This document shows positions 36,224-47,097 of a DNA stretch of 64,000 bases, in pieces. Both the position numbers and the translations under genes were made by a program. The notes beneath the pieces are model-generated. The model ran no database searches and was not told where the DNA came from. It was given only the letters and a program-made list of their open reading frames with translations. The stretch lies in NCBI GenBank assembly GCA_947631545.1, contig CANRLS010000001.1:33663-97662 (forward strand), given 5' to 3'. Within the stretch, counting starts at the first letter, position 1, and every line of letters starts with the position of its first letter. The DNA comes from an uncultured Atopobiaceae bacterium. Lineage in GTDB: Bacteria; Actinomycetota; Coriobacteriia; Coriobacteriales; Atopobiaceae.

Positions 36224-37354
36224 TCAGAGCTGCACGACTTTGCCATCCTTCACGGTGAGGCCGATCTTGCCCGAGAGGAGCCGCCGCATCGCGCCGCCCA
36301 CGAGCTCGGCGCGCCATCCCTCGGTGAGCGAGCGCGGCTCGTGGCCGAGGGCCAGCTCCAGGAGGTCGTCGCGGGTGGCGATGAGCGGTACGGCGATGCC
36401 GCTCTCTTCCGAGACGAGCCGAAGGAGCGCGTACATGAGGTCGACGACGCTCTCGGTCTCCTGGCTCGGCTTGGCGCGGTGGTGCACGGGGGGCAGCCGG
36501 TCGTCGGGGCAGGCGATCCCCCGCTTCACGGCCAGAAGGAGCTTGTCGGCATCGGCCTCGGAGAGCTGCGCCGTCCCCCGGACGCGGCGGAGCGCGTCGA
36601 TCGTCTTCGGGGAGCGCCGGCTCGTCTCGACGAGCACCTCGTCCGAGATCACCCATTTGCGCGGGATGTCCTTGCGCTTGGCGATGGCGTCCCTGGCCTT
36701 CGCCGTCTCGCGGAGGACCGCGAGCTGGCGCCGAGTGAGGTTCCCGCTCCGGCGCACGTGCAGGTAGGCCTCGTCGCCGTCCTGGGCCCTCAGCGCATGG
36801 TCGAGGGCGAGCTCGCACTCCGGGAGCACCCAGCCGAGGCGGCCCTTCCCCTCGAGCTCGGCGACCATCTCGTCGTAGATGCCCGGCAGGTAGCGCACGT
36901 CGTCCTCGGCGTACTGGATCTGCTCATCGTCGAGGGGCCGCCGGCTCCAATCGGTGAGCGAGGCTGCCTTGGGCAGGTGCACCCCGCAGTAGCTCTCCAC
37001 GAGCGCGCCATAGCCCAGCTGCATGCGTTGGCCGAGGAACGCCGCCGCGATCTGGGTGTCGAAGACGTTGGCGGGCGGGCGGCCGAAGGTCTGGGCGAGG
37101 ATCTCGACATCCTGGGTGCAGGCGTGGAAGACCTTCACGATGGCGGGGTTGGCGAGGAGCGCCGCGACGCCCGAGAGGTCGAGGCCCGCCAGAGGGTCGA
37201 TGGCCGCCTGGCGCTCGCGGGTTCCCAGCTGCAGGAGGCAGAGCTTGGGGAAGAACGTCCGCTCGCGCAGGAACTCCGTGTCGACGGCGATGACGGATTC
37301 GCCATGTGCGTGGTCGAGGAACGACTCGAGCGCTGCTGCGGTTGAGATGTACAA
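36224..37354 (-). CDS. rnd: Ribonuclease D
   Basis: A 376-residue DEDD exonuclease for tRNA 3' maturation. Exo I is VDTEFLRER, Exo II has NVFDTQIAAAF, and Exo III is YAEDDVRYL; an HRDC domain follows (LTRRQLAVLRETAKARD). I prefer the TTG at 37354 (GAGAGGAT, 3 nt spacing) over a GTG 45 nt upstream, since Y-I-S starts the conserved fold. It heads the minus-strand run down to the HIT gene. Confidence 0.92.
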   Translation of the reverse strand: MYISTAAALESFLDHAHGESVIAVDTEFLRERTFFPKLCLLQLGTRERQAAIDPLAGLDLSGVAALLANPAIVKVFHACTQDVEILAQTFGRPPANVFDTQIAAAFLGQRMQLGYGALVESYCGVHLPKAASLTDWSRRPLDDEQIQYAEDDVRYLPGIYDEMVAELEGKGRLGWVLPECELALDHALRAQDGDEAYLHVRRSGNLTRRQLAVLRETAKARDAIAKRKDIPRKWVISDEVLVETSRRSPKTIDALRRVRGTAQLSEADADKLLLAVKRGIACPDDRLPPVHHRAKPSQETESVVDLMYALLRLVSEESGIAVPLIATRDDLLELALGHEPRSLTEGWRAELVGGAMRRLLSGKIGLTVKDGKVVQL

Positions 37355-37487
37355 GGGATCCTCTCGCTTGGCCGGAAGCCCTGGGCGAACCGGAGCCACC
37401 CGGCTGGCCCGCCGTCCGCTCTAACGATTACCATGGGCTTGAAGTCATAGGCTCGCATCTAGTCTACTCGACGGCCGTGAGGAACCC

Positions 37488-38462
37488 ATGCGCACGCTCA
37501 TCATCCACGCAGATACCGGGTACGCCTCCGATGCCGTCTTCCAATTCCAGAGGAATCTCCTCCACGAGGGCGACGAGTGCCTCATGCGGCAGCTGGGCGA
37601 ATCGTGGGACTCCCGGGCCGCGGTCGCGGGCGCCGAGGGCTTCGACCTTGTCGTGCTCTCGGGAGGCGACTACGAGGTCACCCGGCTCCTCCATGCGCTC
37701 GCCGGAAGCGAGACCGCTATCTGCGTCTTCCCCTCGGGGCCCGTGAACAACTTCTTCAGCGGGCTCGGCGTGGCCGCTGAGCCCTTCGCGCTCGCCCGAG
37801 CCTGCCGCATGGGCACAACGGTGGAGGCCGATCTGGCCGAGATCGCCTGGATCGACGACGAGGGCGTGCGCCACCGGGAGCGCTTCTCGCTCATGGCCGG
37901 ATCGGGCTTCGACGCCGAGCTCCTGCGCGCGGCCGCCTCGAATCGCAAGGCCATGGGCCAGGCGGCCTACTTCCTCGCCGCGGTGGCCAATCCCGCGCCC
38001 CCGGTCATCCGCTTCTCGATCGACGTCGACGGCACGCGCCACCAGAGGGACGGCATCGCCTGCATCGTCGCAAACACCTCGGTCATCCAGGGCGACATCG
38101 AGCTCGTGGCGGACTGCCGGCTCGACGACGGGCTCCTCGACGTCATCGTGCTCGAGACGCCGGACGCGGTGAGCCTCATCAAGCCCATGCTCTTCGGGTT
38201 CCTCGATCCCAGCGGCAGGAACCTCGGCCGCCCCCAGATCGAGAGCTTCAAGGGCGCCAGGGTCGCCGTCAGCGCCTCGGCGCCCGTGGCGCTCCAAGTG
38301 GATGGCGAGACGAAGGAGCGCACGGTGAGCGAATTCGCCGTGCGGGTGCTCCCCCGTGCTGTGCGCCTCATCGTCGATCCCATGAGCCCCTACTACGACG
38401 AGGACGCCGTGGGCGCCCCGCGCTTCTCCGGCACCGAGCTGAAGCGCTTCCCCGAGCCCTAA
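37488..38462 (+). CDS. YegS/diacylglycerol-kinase-fold protein with altered motifs
   Basis: A 324-residue protein of the NAD/diacylglycerol kinase fold. Where lipid kinases have GGDGT it reads LSGGDYEVTRLLHAL, and where they have G(T)GNDFAR it reads FPSGPVNNFFSGLG. The C-terminal half is family-like (MAGSGFDAELLRAAA, ANTSVIQGDIELVADCRLDDGLLDVIVLE, and VALQVDGE). The changed nucleotide-binding residues suggest lost or different activity. It is divergent from rnd; a TAGTCT -10-like box lies at 37460. Convergent with rfbA, 16 bp apart. Confidence 0.8.
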   Translation: MRTLIIHADTGYASDAVFQFQRNLLHEGDECLMRQLGESWDSRAAVAGAEGFDLVVLSGGDYEVTRLLHALAGSETAICVFPSGPVNNFFSGLGVAAEPFALARACRMGTTVEADLAEIAWIDDEGVRHRERFSLMAGSGFDAELLRAAASNRKAMGQAAYFLAAVANPAPPVIRFSIDVDGTRHQRDGIACIVANTSVIQGDIELVADCRLDDGLLDVIVLETPDAVSLIKPMLFGFLDPSGRNLGRPQIESFKGARVAVSASAPVALQVDGETKERTVSEFAVRVLPRAVRLIVDPMSPYYDEDAVGAPRFSGTELKRFPEP

Positions 38463-38478
38463 GCGCTCGCCCAGGGGC

Positions 38479-39360
38479 CTAGCGGCGCGTCGAGTAGGCG
38501 ATGGACTTCAGGTAGCGGCCGTAATCGGTCTTCGCGAAGGCCTCGGCGTCCTCAAGGAGCTGCGAGCGGCCGATCCAACCCGCGTCGTAGGCGATCTCCT
38601 CGAGGGAACCCACCTTCACGCCGGTGTGGTACTCCACCACGCGGATGAACTCGCTCGCGTTGGCGAGCGACACCACCGTGCCGGTGTCGAACCAGGCGAA
38701 GCCTCGGCCCAGGTTCTCCACCATGAGGTTGCCCTTCTCGAGGTAGATGTTGTTGAGATCCGTTATCTCGAGCTCGCCCCGGTTGGAGGGCCGCAAGGTG
38801 GCCGCGTAGTCGGCCACGTGGCCGTCGTAGAAGTAGAGGCCCGTCACGCAGAAGTTGGAGCGCGGGTGGTCGGGCTTCTCCTCGATCGAGAGCGCCTTGC
38901 CCCGCTCGTCGAACTCCACGACGCCGAAGCGCTCGGGATCCTGCACCTTGCAGGCGAAGATCGTGGAGGTGCCCTCCTCGGCGCGGGCCGCGGCCCGCCT
39001 GAGCATGCCGGTGAAGCCGCCGCCGTAGAAGATGTTGTCGCCGAGCACGAGCGCGCAGGGCTCGCCCTTGCAGAAGTCGGCGCCGATCACGAAGGCCTGG
39101 GCGAGGCCGTCCGGCGACTCCTGCACCGCGTACTCCAGGTTCACGCCGAACGAGGAGCCGTCGCCGAGGAGCGTCCGGAACCCCTCGATGTCGCGCGGCG
39201 TCGAGATGAGCAGGATGTCGCGGATCCCGGCCATGAGGAGCACCGAGAGCGAGTAGTAGATCATCGGCTTGTCGTAGACGGGCAGCAGCTGCTTGGAGAC
39301 CGCCACGGTGAGCGGGTAGAGCCTGGTTCCGGAGCCCCCGGCGAGCACGATTCCCTTCAT
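38479..39360 (-). CDS. rfbA: Glucose-1-phosphate thymidylyltransferase
   Basis: A 293-residue nucleotidyltransferase making dTDP-glucose for rhamnose and related sugars. The pyrophosphorylase motif [11 protein letters not shown], the LGDNIFYG metal-site region and [13 protein letters not shown] are intact, and length matches RmlA. The other rml genes are not nearby, so rhamnose synthesis would rely on distant genes. The ATG at 39360 has only a weak upstream site. Confidence 0.95.
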   Translation of the reverse strand: MKGIVLAGGSGTRLYPLTVAVSKQLLPVYDKPMIYYSLSVLLMAGIRDILLISTPRDIEGFRTLLGDGSSFGVNLEYAVQESPDGLAQAFVIGADFCKGEPCALVLGDNIFYGGGFTGMLRRAAARAEEGTSTIFACKVQDPERFGVVEFDERGKALSIEEKPDHPRSNFCVTGLYFYDGHVADYAATLRPSNRGELEITDLNNIYLEKGNLMVENLGRGFAWFDTGTVVSLANASEFIRVVEYHTGVKVGSLEEIAYDAGWIGRSQLLEDAEAFAKTDYGRYLKSIAYSTRR

Positions 39361-39481
39361 GGCCCTCCGATCGATCGCCCAAAAGAGGAACAGCCGGGAG
39401 GCGCCACGCGCCTTCCGGCTGTCTAGTGTAGGCCATGAGCTGCGGTTTCGCTTCCCAGCAGCCCGGACGGCAGACGTGGGC

Positions 39482-40906
39482 CTAAGGCGTGCCGCCCATG
39501 TCGATGACGTGGTGGAACTTCTTGGTCACGATGAGGTAGATGACGATGCCGATGATGATCCAGCAGACGCCCACGATGTGCGGGATCGGGTCGAGCGTCA
39601 AGATGAAGATCCCCGCGAAGATGCAGCCGATGAGCGGGCAGATGAGATGGCGGCCGACCTTCTTGGTCTTCTGCCTCCACCAGCAATAGACGAGCACGCA
39701 CACGTTGAGGAGGAAGTAGGACGAGAGGGCGCCGAAGTTGGAGAACTCGGCCGCGGTGTCCTGCCCCACGAAGATGAGCGGGATGAGCAGGATGAGCGAG
39801 AGGATGGCCACCACCAGAACCGCCGTCACGGGCGTGTGGCGCTTGTTGTTCATGACGCCGAGGCGCTTGGGCATGGCGCCCGTCTGCCCCATGATGTAGA
39901 GGATGCGCGAGACGGAGGTCTGCGCGGCGAGACCGGTGAAGATGCCGAGCGCGAGCACGTTGGCGATCTCGCAGGTGAGCATCAGCCACTCGCCGCCCAC
40001 CGCGCCGGCGAGCACGTAGAAGCCGTCGGTGGGGTACTTGCGGGCGATGGAGCCCGTGGGATCCGCGCAGGTGGCGGCGAAGCACATGGTGCAGTAGAGC
40101 AGGCCGAGGACGAGAAGGATCCAGATCATGGCCTTGCCCGGTCCCTTGGGGCCGGCCTTGGATTCCTGCGTGAGCGTGGCCACGGATCCGAAGCCCACAT
40201 AGGAGAGCGCGCAGAGCGAGATGGCGCTGAACATGGATTGGAAGCTGAACTTCGACGGGTCGTAGATGGCGTCGAAGGAGATGGCGCCATGGTTGTGCCC
40301 GGCGGCGGCCGAGGCGAAGGCGAACCCGATGAAGAGGAAGAGCACGATGAGCTCGCCGATGAGCGCGAGCCTGTCGAGGACGATCGTGGCGCCCATGCCC
40401 CGGATGGCCACGCAGGTGGTGAAGGCGAGGAAGATGAGGCACCAGATGATGATCGGCACGTGCTCGAGCCCCGGGATCCCCTGCAGCGAGTTCGCGGCCA
40501 TGATGAACATGAGGTCGGGCGTGATGATGTACTGGAGCAGCATGAGCCAGCCGGTGACGTAGCCCAGGCCCTTGTTGACGCCCTTGGACGTGTAGACGAA
40601 GATCGATCCAGAGGACGGGAAGATGGGCACCATCACGCCGAACGAGAGCGCCGTGAAGAGCATGGCGATCATGCCCACGGCGTAGGAGAGCGTGGGGAGC
40701 CCGTTCGCCGTGTTGAAGACCGACGCGTAGATGGGGAAGGGCGCGATCGGCACCATGAAGATGAGGCCGTAGACCACCATGTCGAATATGCTGAGGGTGG
40801 CCTTGAACCCCTCGTTGGAACCGCCCTTGGCCTGATCGGGCGACTTGCTGGTCGGTTTGGCCGGAGCCGGTGCCGGGGCCGTTGCGACGACCTTTTCCTC
40901 TGCCAT
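39482..40906 (-). CDS. APC-superfamily amino acid permease
   Basis: A 474-residue permease with ~12 membrane helices. A cytoplasmic Ala/Pro/Lys-rich N-terminus (~35 residues) precedes the first helix [20 protein letters not shown]. Family segments include the unwound helix [20 protein letters not shown] and [20 protein letters not shown]. It imports amino acids or polyamines by proton symport or antiport; specificity is not clear. I chose the ATG at 40906, though an in-frame GTG lies 9 nt upstream. Confidence 0.88.
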   Translation of the reverse strand: MAEEKVVATAPAPAPAKPTSKSPDQAKGGSNEGFKATLSIFDMVVYGLIFMVPIAPFPIYASVFNTANGLPTLSYAVGMIAMLFTALSFGVMVPIFPSSGSIFVYTSKGVNKGLGYVTGWLMLLQYIITPDLMFIMAANSLQGIPGLEHVPIIIWCLIFLAFTTCVAIRGMGATIVLDRLALIGELIVLFLFIGFAFASAAAGHNHGAISFDAIYDPSKFSFQSMFSAISLCALSYVGFGSVATLTQESKAGPKGPGKAMIWILLVLGLLYCTMCFAATCADPTGSIARKYPTDGFYVLAGAVGGEWLMLTCEIANVLALGIFTGLAAQTSVSRILYIMGQTGAMPKRLGVMNNKRHTPVTAVLVVAILSLILLIPLIFVGQDTAAEFSNFGALSSYFLLNVCVLVYCWWRQKTKKVGRHLICPLIGCIFAGIFILTLDPIPHIVGVCWIIIGIVIYLIVTKKFHHVIDMGGTP

Positions 40907-41229
40907 GGATACCACCCGCCTTGCGGTATTCTCTCGTCTTCGCGTTCACATATCCCACATACCTGAAACTTCATGTACCCGTTTGCCCACCGTTCAGCGC
41001 GAATGAATCCAGCGGATGGGACGGACGCGTCGCCCATAGCCGCCCAAGAAGCGGAGCGCGCCTCCCATTCCATGCAATCGACCTGCTCAGACGGGTAGGA
41101 AGAGGGCGAATCGCCGCTGCCGCGCCCTGCCGCCAGACGGCATCGGATTCGGTGCGCGGAGACCATCCGCGACCCACGGGAAGCGGACGGGTGGCACGCG
41201 AGGACGTTCGAGGGAGGCGCTACGCGGCC
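40907..41229. other. Intergenic region between divergent permease and 2H phosphoesterase genes
   Basis: About 320 bp between divergent genes, so it must hold promoters for both. The first ~70 bp (toward the permease) are relatively AT-rich (tcacatatcccacatacctg). I see no strong -10/-35 pair, operator or RNA structure. Confidence 0.4.
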
Positions 41230-41799
41230 ATGAGCCTCTTCATCGCAGTGCCGGCTCCCGAGGAGCTCCGCGACCATCTGGCCGGATATGCCGAGAAGGT
41301 GGCGGAAATCGCTCCCGAGGCCCGGCTCGTGAAGCCCGAGAACTGGCATATGACGCTCGCCTTCCTCGGTCGAGGAGAGGAGGAGGCCGATGTGGCGCGT
41401 GCCGCGGCCGCCCTCGACGGGCTCGTGGCCAGGGACTTCCCCTTCGACGTGGCGGGCATCGGCCTCTTTCCCAACCGGGCGCCGAACGCGGGCGAATGCG
41501 TGGTCTGGGCACGGGTGGAGGAGGTCCCCCGCCTTCGCGAATGCCACCGGGAGATGCTCGGGCTCCTTCGGGACGAGGGCTTCAGGATCGTCCACGAGCC
41601 CTTCCGGGCGCACCTCACGCTCGCTCGGAGGGCCACCATCGCCCATGGGGCCGAGCTCTCGGAGCTGGAGTTCGAGAAGCCCTCGTTCTACGCTCCCGCC
41701 CGCCGCGTCTGCCTCATGAGGGGCGTCCCCGCCGAAGATGGCGGCGTCCGCTACGAGATAGTCCGGGAGAGACGGCTCGCCACAGATGGCGAGCGCTAA
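41230..41799 (+). CDS. thpR: 2H phosphoesterase, ThpR-like (RNA 2',3'-cyclic phosphodiesterase)
   Basis: A 189-residue 2H-family enzyme with both catalytic His motifs: HMTLAFLG near residue 40 and HLTLAR near residue 132. Family members hydrolyse 2',3'-cyclic phosphates on RNA or small cyclic nucleotides. The ATG at 41230 begins the conserved MSLFIAVPAPEEL and has GGGAGG upstream. It is followed 12 bp later by the two-TM protein at 41812 and is surely co-transcribed with it. ThpR is a reasonable name, but the pairing hints at a signalling role. Confidence 0.87.
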   Translation: MSLFIAVPAPEELRDHLAGYAEKVAEIAPEARLVKPENWHMTLAFLGRGEEEADVARAAAALDGLVARDFPFDVAGIGLFPNRAPNAGECVVWARVEEVPRLRECHREMLGLLRDEGFRIVHEPFRAHLTLARRATIAHGAELSELEFEKPSFYAPARRVCLMRGVPAEDGGVRYEIVRERRLATDGER

Positions 41800-41811
41800 G
41801 GAAGGACGGCC

Positions 41812-42504
41812 ATGCCCAAGAGAAACAGCTACCGCTTCAGCGCCAAGAGCCTCGACGTGTGCGAGAAGCGCGCCCGCTACGCCTACGACAGCATCTCGTG
41901 GACGCGCGCCGTCCACGAGCGCGAGGCCAAGACCTGCGAGGGCCGTCGGAAGGCGCTCGGGGTGCTCGCCGTCCTCTGCTTCATCGCAGCCGCCGTCTGC
42001 ATCCTCTTAGACTGCTTCATCGACATCCCCGCCGTGCGGTTCACGGCGCTCGGACTGGTGGTCGTGGGCCTCTACTTCGAGGTCGTGCTGAGGGTTCGCG
42101 ACTTCGGGCGCAGGGCCGCCAAGGAGGAGCAGGCCGCGAGACGCTTCCTCGAGCTTCAGCGCGACGCCATGAACGTGCTCTCGGCCGTGCGCTTCGGCGG
42201 ACTCGAGCCCGCCGAAGCCTCGGAGCTCGTGAACGACCTCGAAGACGACTACCAGGCGGCCGTCGACGCGGCGGGCCCCGTGAGCGAGGCCGCCGTGAGG
42301 AGGGCCGAGCGCGCCCTCGCCGCCGGCGCCGGCCAGCCCAAGCTCGAGGCCGGCGAGGCCTACCTGCCCGATTATCTGAAGGAGAAGGGCCTCGGCGAGG
42401 GCGGCGACGAGGGCGAGGGCGAATCGGCCCTCCCCGCCTCAGAGGCGGAGCCCCGGGACGAGAGGCCGGCGCCCGAGGAAGTGGACGCAACTCCCATCGG
42501 CTAG
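41812..42504 (+). CDS. SLATT-like two-TM protein (tentative)
   Basis: A 230-residue protein: an N-terminal amphipathic region with many Arg (residues ~1-47), two membrane helices at ~48-68 and ~76-94 joined by a very short loop, then a long charged helix (VRDFGRRAAKEEQAARRFLE) and an acidic Pro/Glu-rich tail. This layout, with RARYAYDSISWTRAVHER just before the helices, resembles SLATT domains, predicted pore-forming effectors of nucleotide-triggered defence systems. The resemblance is by eye. It is 12 bp downstream of the 2H phosphoesterase. A generic DUF4231-type membrane protein is the alternative. Confidence 0.6.
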   Translation: MPKRNSYRFSAKSLDVCEKRARYAYDSISWTRAVHEREAKTCEGRRKALGVLAVLCFIAAAVCILLDCFIDIPAVRFTALGLVVVGLYFEVVLRVRDFGRRAAKEEQAARRFLELQRDAMNVLSAVRFGGLEPAEASELVNDLEDDYQAAVDAAGPVSEAAVRRAERALAAGAGQPKLEAGEAYLPDYLKEKGLGEGGDEGEGESALPASEAEPRDERPAPEEVDATPIG

Positions 42505-42557
42505 CGCGCTTGGCGCGCGAGAGCCCGAGTTCACGCGTAGATGAGGCATATCCGCCA
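42502..42557. repeat. Intergenic hairpin repeat, copy 1 (half)
   Basis: Starts at the stop codon of the SLATT-like gene: GCGCGCTTGGCGCGC hairpin, then GAGCCCGAGTTC and TAGATGAGGCATATCC. It matches copy 2 at 42607-42661 but lacks the left outer arm. Confidence 0.6.
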
Positions 42558-42594
42558 ATTCAGCTCGGAGCGCTGGGATGCCCCAGATAGGCAG

Positions 42595-42661
42595 GAACTC
42601 GGGCCCGTGGCGTGCTTGGCACGCGAGGGCCCGAGTTCGTGACTAGATGGGGTATATCCAG
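42595..42661. repeat. Intergenic hairpin repeat, copy 2 (complete, terminator-like)
   Basis: GAACTCGGGCCC pairs with GGGCCCGAGTTC (12 bp), enclosing an inner GCGTGC-TTG-GCACGC stem; TAGATGGGGTATATCC follows, as in copy 1. It lies between the convergent SLATT-like and GH1 genes and would stop transcription from both sides, though there is no T-run. The core also occurs at 58298-58322. Confidence 0.65.
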
Positions 42662-42666
42662 CGTTC

Positions 42667-44208
<1,542 letters not shown>

Positions 44209-44304
44209 CTAGAATGGGGCGATGAGCGCGAACGCGAGCGGTTCCGCGCGACGGACGTCCAGCCGATGCGACCCGGCCCGAAGAGGGCGAGAGGAGGCCA
44301 CGCG

Positions 44305-44619
44305 ATGCCCCGTTCCGGAGGACCCGGCGGCTATGGCGGTCCCGGCGGCTTCAGCGGCCCTCCAGGGCCTCCCGGCCCTCCTGGCCCGCCCATGGGCGGA
44401 GGCGGCTTCGGCTGCCTTCCCGGACTCTTCTTCGGCGGCATGGGCTACATGATCGGCCGCAACTCGCGAGGCGGAGATCCCAACGACCCCTACGGCGGAG
44501 GGGGCGGCGGCTGCGGTTGCGGCGGCTGCCTCGGCCTCATCGTCCTCATCGGCCTCATCGTGTTCTTCCTCTACAGCTGCGGCGGCCCGGGCTTCGGCTG
44601 GGGCCCCTACTACTGGTAG
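44305..44619 (+). CDS. Gly/Pro-rich single-pass membrane protein
   Basis: A 104-residue protein: a Gly-rich N-terminal region with four collagen-like G-P-P triplets, then GGMGYMIGRNSRGG, a Gly/Cys stretch (GGGGCGCGGC) and one membrane helix (LGLIVLIGLIVFFLYSC). The ATG at 44305 follows GGAGG by 7 nt; a TAGAAT -10-like box lies at 44210. Similar low-complexity proteins are common in Coriobacteria and of unknown role. The 290 bp downstream, up to 44909, hold nothing recognisable. Confidence 0.6.
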   Translation: MPRSGGPGGYGGPGGFSGPPGPPGPPGPPMGGGGFGCLPGLFFGGMGYMIGRNSRGGDPNDPYGGGGGGCGCGGCLGLIVLIGLIVFFLYSCGGPGFGWGPYYW

Positions 44620-44909
44620 CCGGGGGCTGCGACCTTCCGTGGCGCCCCCTCTCCGCGCGATCGCCCGGCCCCACGCGCCAGGCACGCGGCGGCGCTCGCG
44701 ATCGGGCGGATCTGGAGCACCGCCGAAACCGCCGCCCAACCGGTCGGTTCGAAGCGATCGCGCCATGGATGACCGGAGGCCATCGTCAGATGCTCTTCCC
44801 GCTCAAGGAAGGCGCTGGCCGAAGCATCGGCTGGCTCCGGGCGTGACTGCCCCCCGTCACGCCCCGACGGGAGTCCTAGGGCACCGAACGCATCGCAGCC
44901 GGTGCTTTC

Positions 44910-46043
44910 CTAGAGGTGTTGGCCGAGGGCGATCAGGGCGAAGGCGCGATCGCAGGCGAGGGCGAGGTTCTCGCGAGCGCGGGAGAGGGCGCCCTCGACG
45001 CCATCGGCGTCGATCACCGTGGGAACGAGGGCGGTGACGCCGGCATCGAGAAGGGCCGTGGCGCTCGCATCCATGGCGCCGACGATGGCGACGCAGGGCA
45101 CGCCGGCCTCCGCGCAGCGGCGGGCGACGCCGGCGATCGCCTTGCCGTGGAGCGTCTGGGCGTCGGCATGGCCCTCCCCCGTGACCACGAGATCCACCGT
45201 CTCCAAGAGGCCGTCGAAGCCCACGAGGTCGAGGATGCCCTCGATGCCGCCCGTGAGCTCGGCGCCGAGGAAGGCGAGGCTGGCGAAGCCCACGCCGCCG
45301 GCGGCGCCCGCCCCCGGGACGGCGCTGAAGTCCTCGCCGAGGGCTTCCGCGCAAAGGCGGGCGTAGATGAGCATCCCCGCCTCGAGCTCGGCCAACGCCA
45401 CGCCCTCGGCGCCCTTCTGCGGGCCGAAGACGCGCGTCGCCCCCTCGGGGCCGAGGAGCGGGTTGTCCACGTCGCAGAGCACCCGTATGCGGCACTCCCG
45501 GATGCGCGGATCGAGCCCGTCCGCATCCACCGACCGCACGCGGGAGAGGTCGGCGCCGCTGCCCTCCAGAGGCTCGCCGGAGGCGCCGAGGAAGCGCACG
45601 CCCAGAGCTGAGAGCATCCCCATGCCGCCATCGTTGGTGGCCGATCCGCCGATCGCGAGCGTGATGTCGCGGCAGTCGGCATCGAGGGCGGCGAGCAGGA
45701 GCTCGCCCGTGCCCCGACTCGTGGCGCCCATGGGATCGAGCCATCCGTCCATGAGGGCGAGGCCCGATGCCTCGGCGAGCTCGATGAAGCCGCGCCGATC
45801 GGCCGTGAGCGCCCAGCGGGCATTCGTGCGCATGCCGTCGGGGCCCGTGACCTCCTCTTCGAGGATCTGGCACTCGCCCGTCGCCGCGAGGCACTCGAGC
45901 GCGCCCTCGCCGCCATCGGAGAGCGGCAGCGCCACGCACTCCGCATCGAGAAGCGACGACTCGCAGGAGGCCCTCATGACTTCCGCCGCCTCTGGCGCCG
46001 AGAGCGTTCCCTTGAAGGAATCCGGGCAGGCGAGAATGCGCAC
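44910..46043 (-). CDS. Glycerate kinase
   Basis: A 377-residue type-1 glycerate kinase (GlxK/GarK family), phosphorylating D-glycerate. Typical segments are the start ILACPDSFKGTLSAPEAA, PLSDGGEGAL, LAIGGSATNDGGMGML and VTGEGHADAQTLHGK. The GTG start at 46043 comes 2 bp after the metallophosphatase stop, so the two genes are coupled. Confidence 0.93.
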   Translation of the reverse strand: MRILACPDSFKGTLSAPEAAEVMRASCESSLLDAECVALPLSDGGEGALECLAATGECQILEEEVTGPDGMRTNARWALTADRRGFIELAEASGLALMDGWLDPMGATSRGTGELLLAALDADCRDITLAIGGSATNDGGMGMLSALGVRFLGASGEPLEGSGADLSRVRSVDADGLDPRIRECRIRVLCDVDNPLLGPEGATRVFGPQKGAEGVALAELEAGMLIYARLCAEALGEDFSAVPGAGAAGGVGFASLAFLGAELTGGIEGILDLVGFDGLLETVDLVVTGEGHADAQTLHGKAIAGVARRCAEAGVPCVAIVGAMDASATALLDAGVTALVPTVIDADGVEGALSRARENLALACDRAFALIALGQHL

Positions 46044-46045
46044 CG

Positions 46046-46855
46046 CTACTCGCCCTTCTCGATCGGCGCGTAGAAGGTCGCGAAGTCGTCGAGCCTCAAG
46101 ATTCCCACCTGCCCCTGGCCGTGGCCGGCGGCGGCGCAGGCATCGATGCAGATCTTGTCGGCCACGCCGCCCGTGGCCGACGAGGCGCCGATCCGGAGCA
46201 TCTGCCCGTGACCCTCTCCGTCGAGCACCTCGTCATCGGTGCCGTTGGCCATCGTGATGCAGTAGATGCTCGGAGTATGGCCGGCGATGACCACCGGGCC
46301 CTCGCCCCTCTCGTTCACGAGGCCGGTGGGATGTCCCCAGAACTCGTCGCGGATCCAGGTGAGGTCCTCGTCCGTCTGGTTGGCGAGCATCGCGAGGAGC
46401 GCCTCCTCGTCCCAAACGCCGTCGTCCGGCACGGGCCCCACGCCGGGGCGTATGCCCGCATGCACGAGCACGTAGATGCGGTCGGGCATGGTGGCGAGCG
46501 CGTAGCGCGGCAGGTTCCGCAGCCACTCGATGAGGTCGGCCCGCTCGCCCTTCGAGAGCTTGTGCATGCCGCGCATGGTGCTGTGGCCGCCGTTGAGCAT
46601 CCAGAGGAACTCGTCGTTCAGGGTGGTGGATCCGCCGCCCATGCAGCCGAGCAGCATGTCCTCGTGGTTTCCCAGGAGGATGGTCACGTTGGGAAGCGAC
46701 GCGCACACCCGGATGGAGCCGATGGGATCGGGCCCGCGATCGGTCATGTCGCCCAGCATGTAGAACGTGTCGTCCTTGGAGGGCGAGACCTTCTCCAGAA
46801 CGGCCTCGAGCGCGGCCCTGTGACCGTGCACGTCGCTCAGGAGATAGGTCGCCAT
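46046..46855 (-). CDS. Calcineurin-type metallophosphoesterase (PrpA/ApaH-like)
   Basis: A 269-residue phosphatase. All metal motifs are present: LLSDVHGH, MLGDMTDRGPD, LLGNHEDM, VHAG and IAGHTPS. This set fits bacterial Ser/Thr protein phosphatases (PrpA type) and symmetrical Ap4A hydrolase; the choice is open. Co-transcribed with glycerate kinase. Confidence 0.88.
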   Translation of the reverse strand: MATYLLSDVHGHRAALEAVLEKVSPSKDDTFYMLGDMTDRGPDPIGSIRVCASLPNVTILLGNHEDMLLGCMGGGSTTLNDEFLWMLNGGHSTMRGMHKLSKGERADLIEWLRNLPRYALATMPDRIYVLVHAGIRPGVGPVPDDGVWDEEALLAMLANQTDEDLTWIRDEFWGHPTGLVNERGEGPVVIAGHTPSIYCITMANGTDDEVLDGEGHGQMLRIGASSATGGVADKICIDACAAAGHGQGQVGILRLDDFATFYAPIEKGE

Positions 46856-47097
46856 GGAGTGTGCCCTTCATTCGCAATGCATGGGTTGCGATGCCCGCCC
46901 TTGGGCCGATTCTAAGCGCAACCCGCCGCCGCGTGACGGCGGCATCGCGCGGATGCCGCTCACGGGAGCCATCGGCCATGGACGGATGCGGAGGGCGCCG
47001 CGCCGGCCGGCTTCCGAGACGGGACTCTCCCGCCCGTGCCGACGGCGCCGAAAGGGCTAGTCTGGCGGCAACGCGATCCATCCGACGAAAGGCGGTC

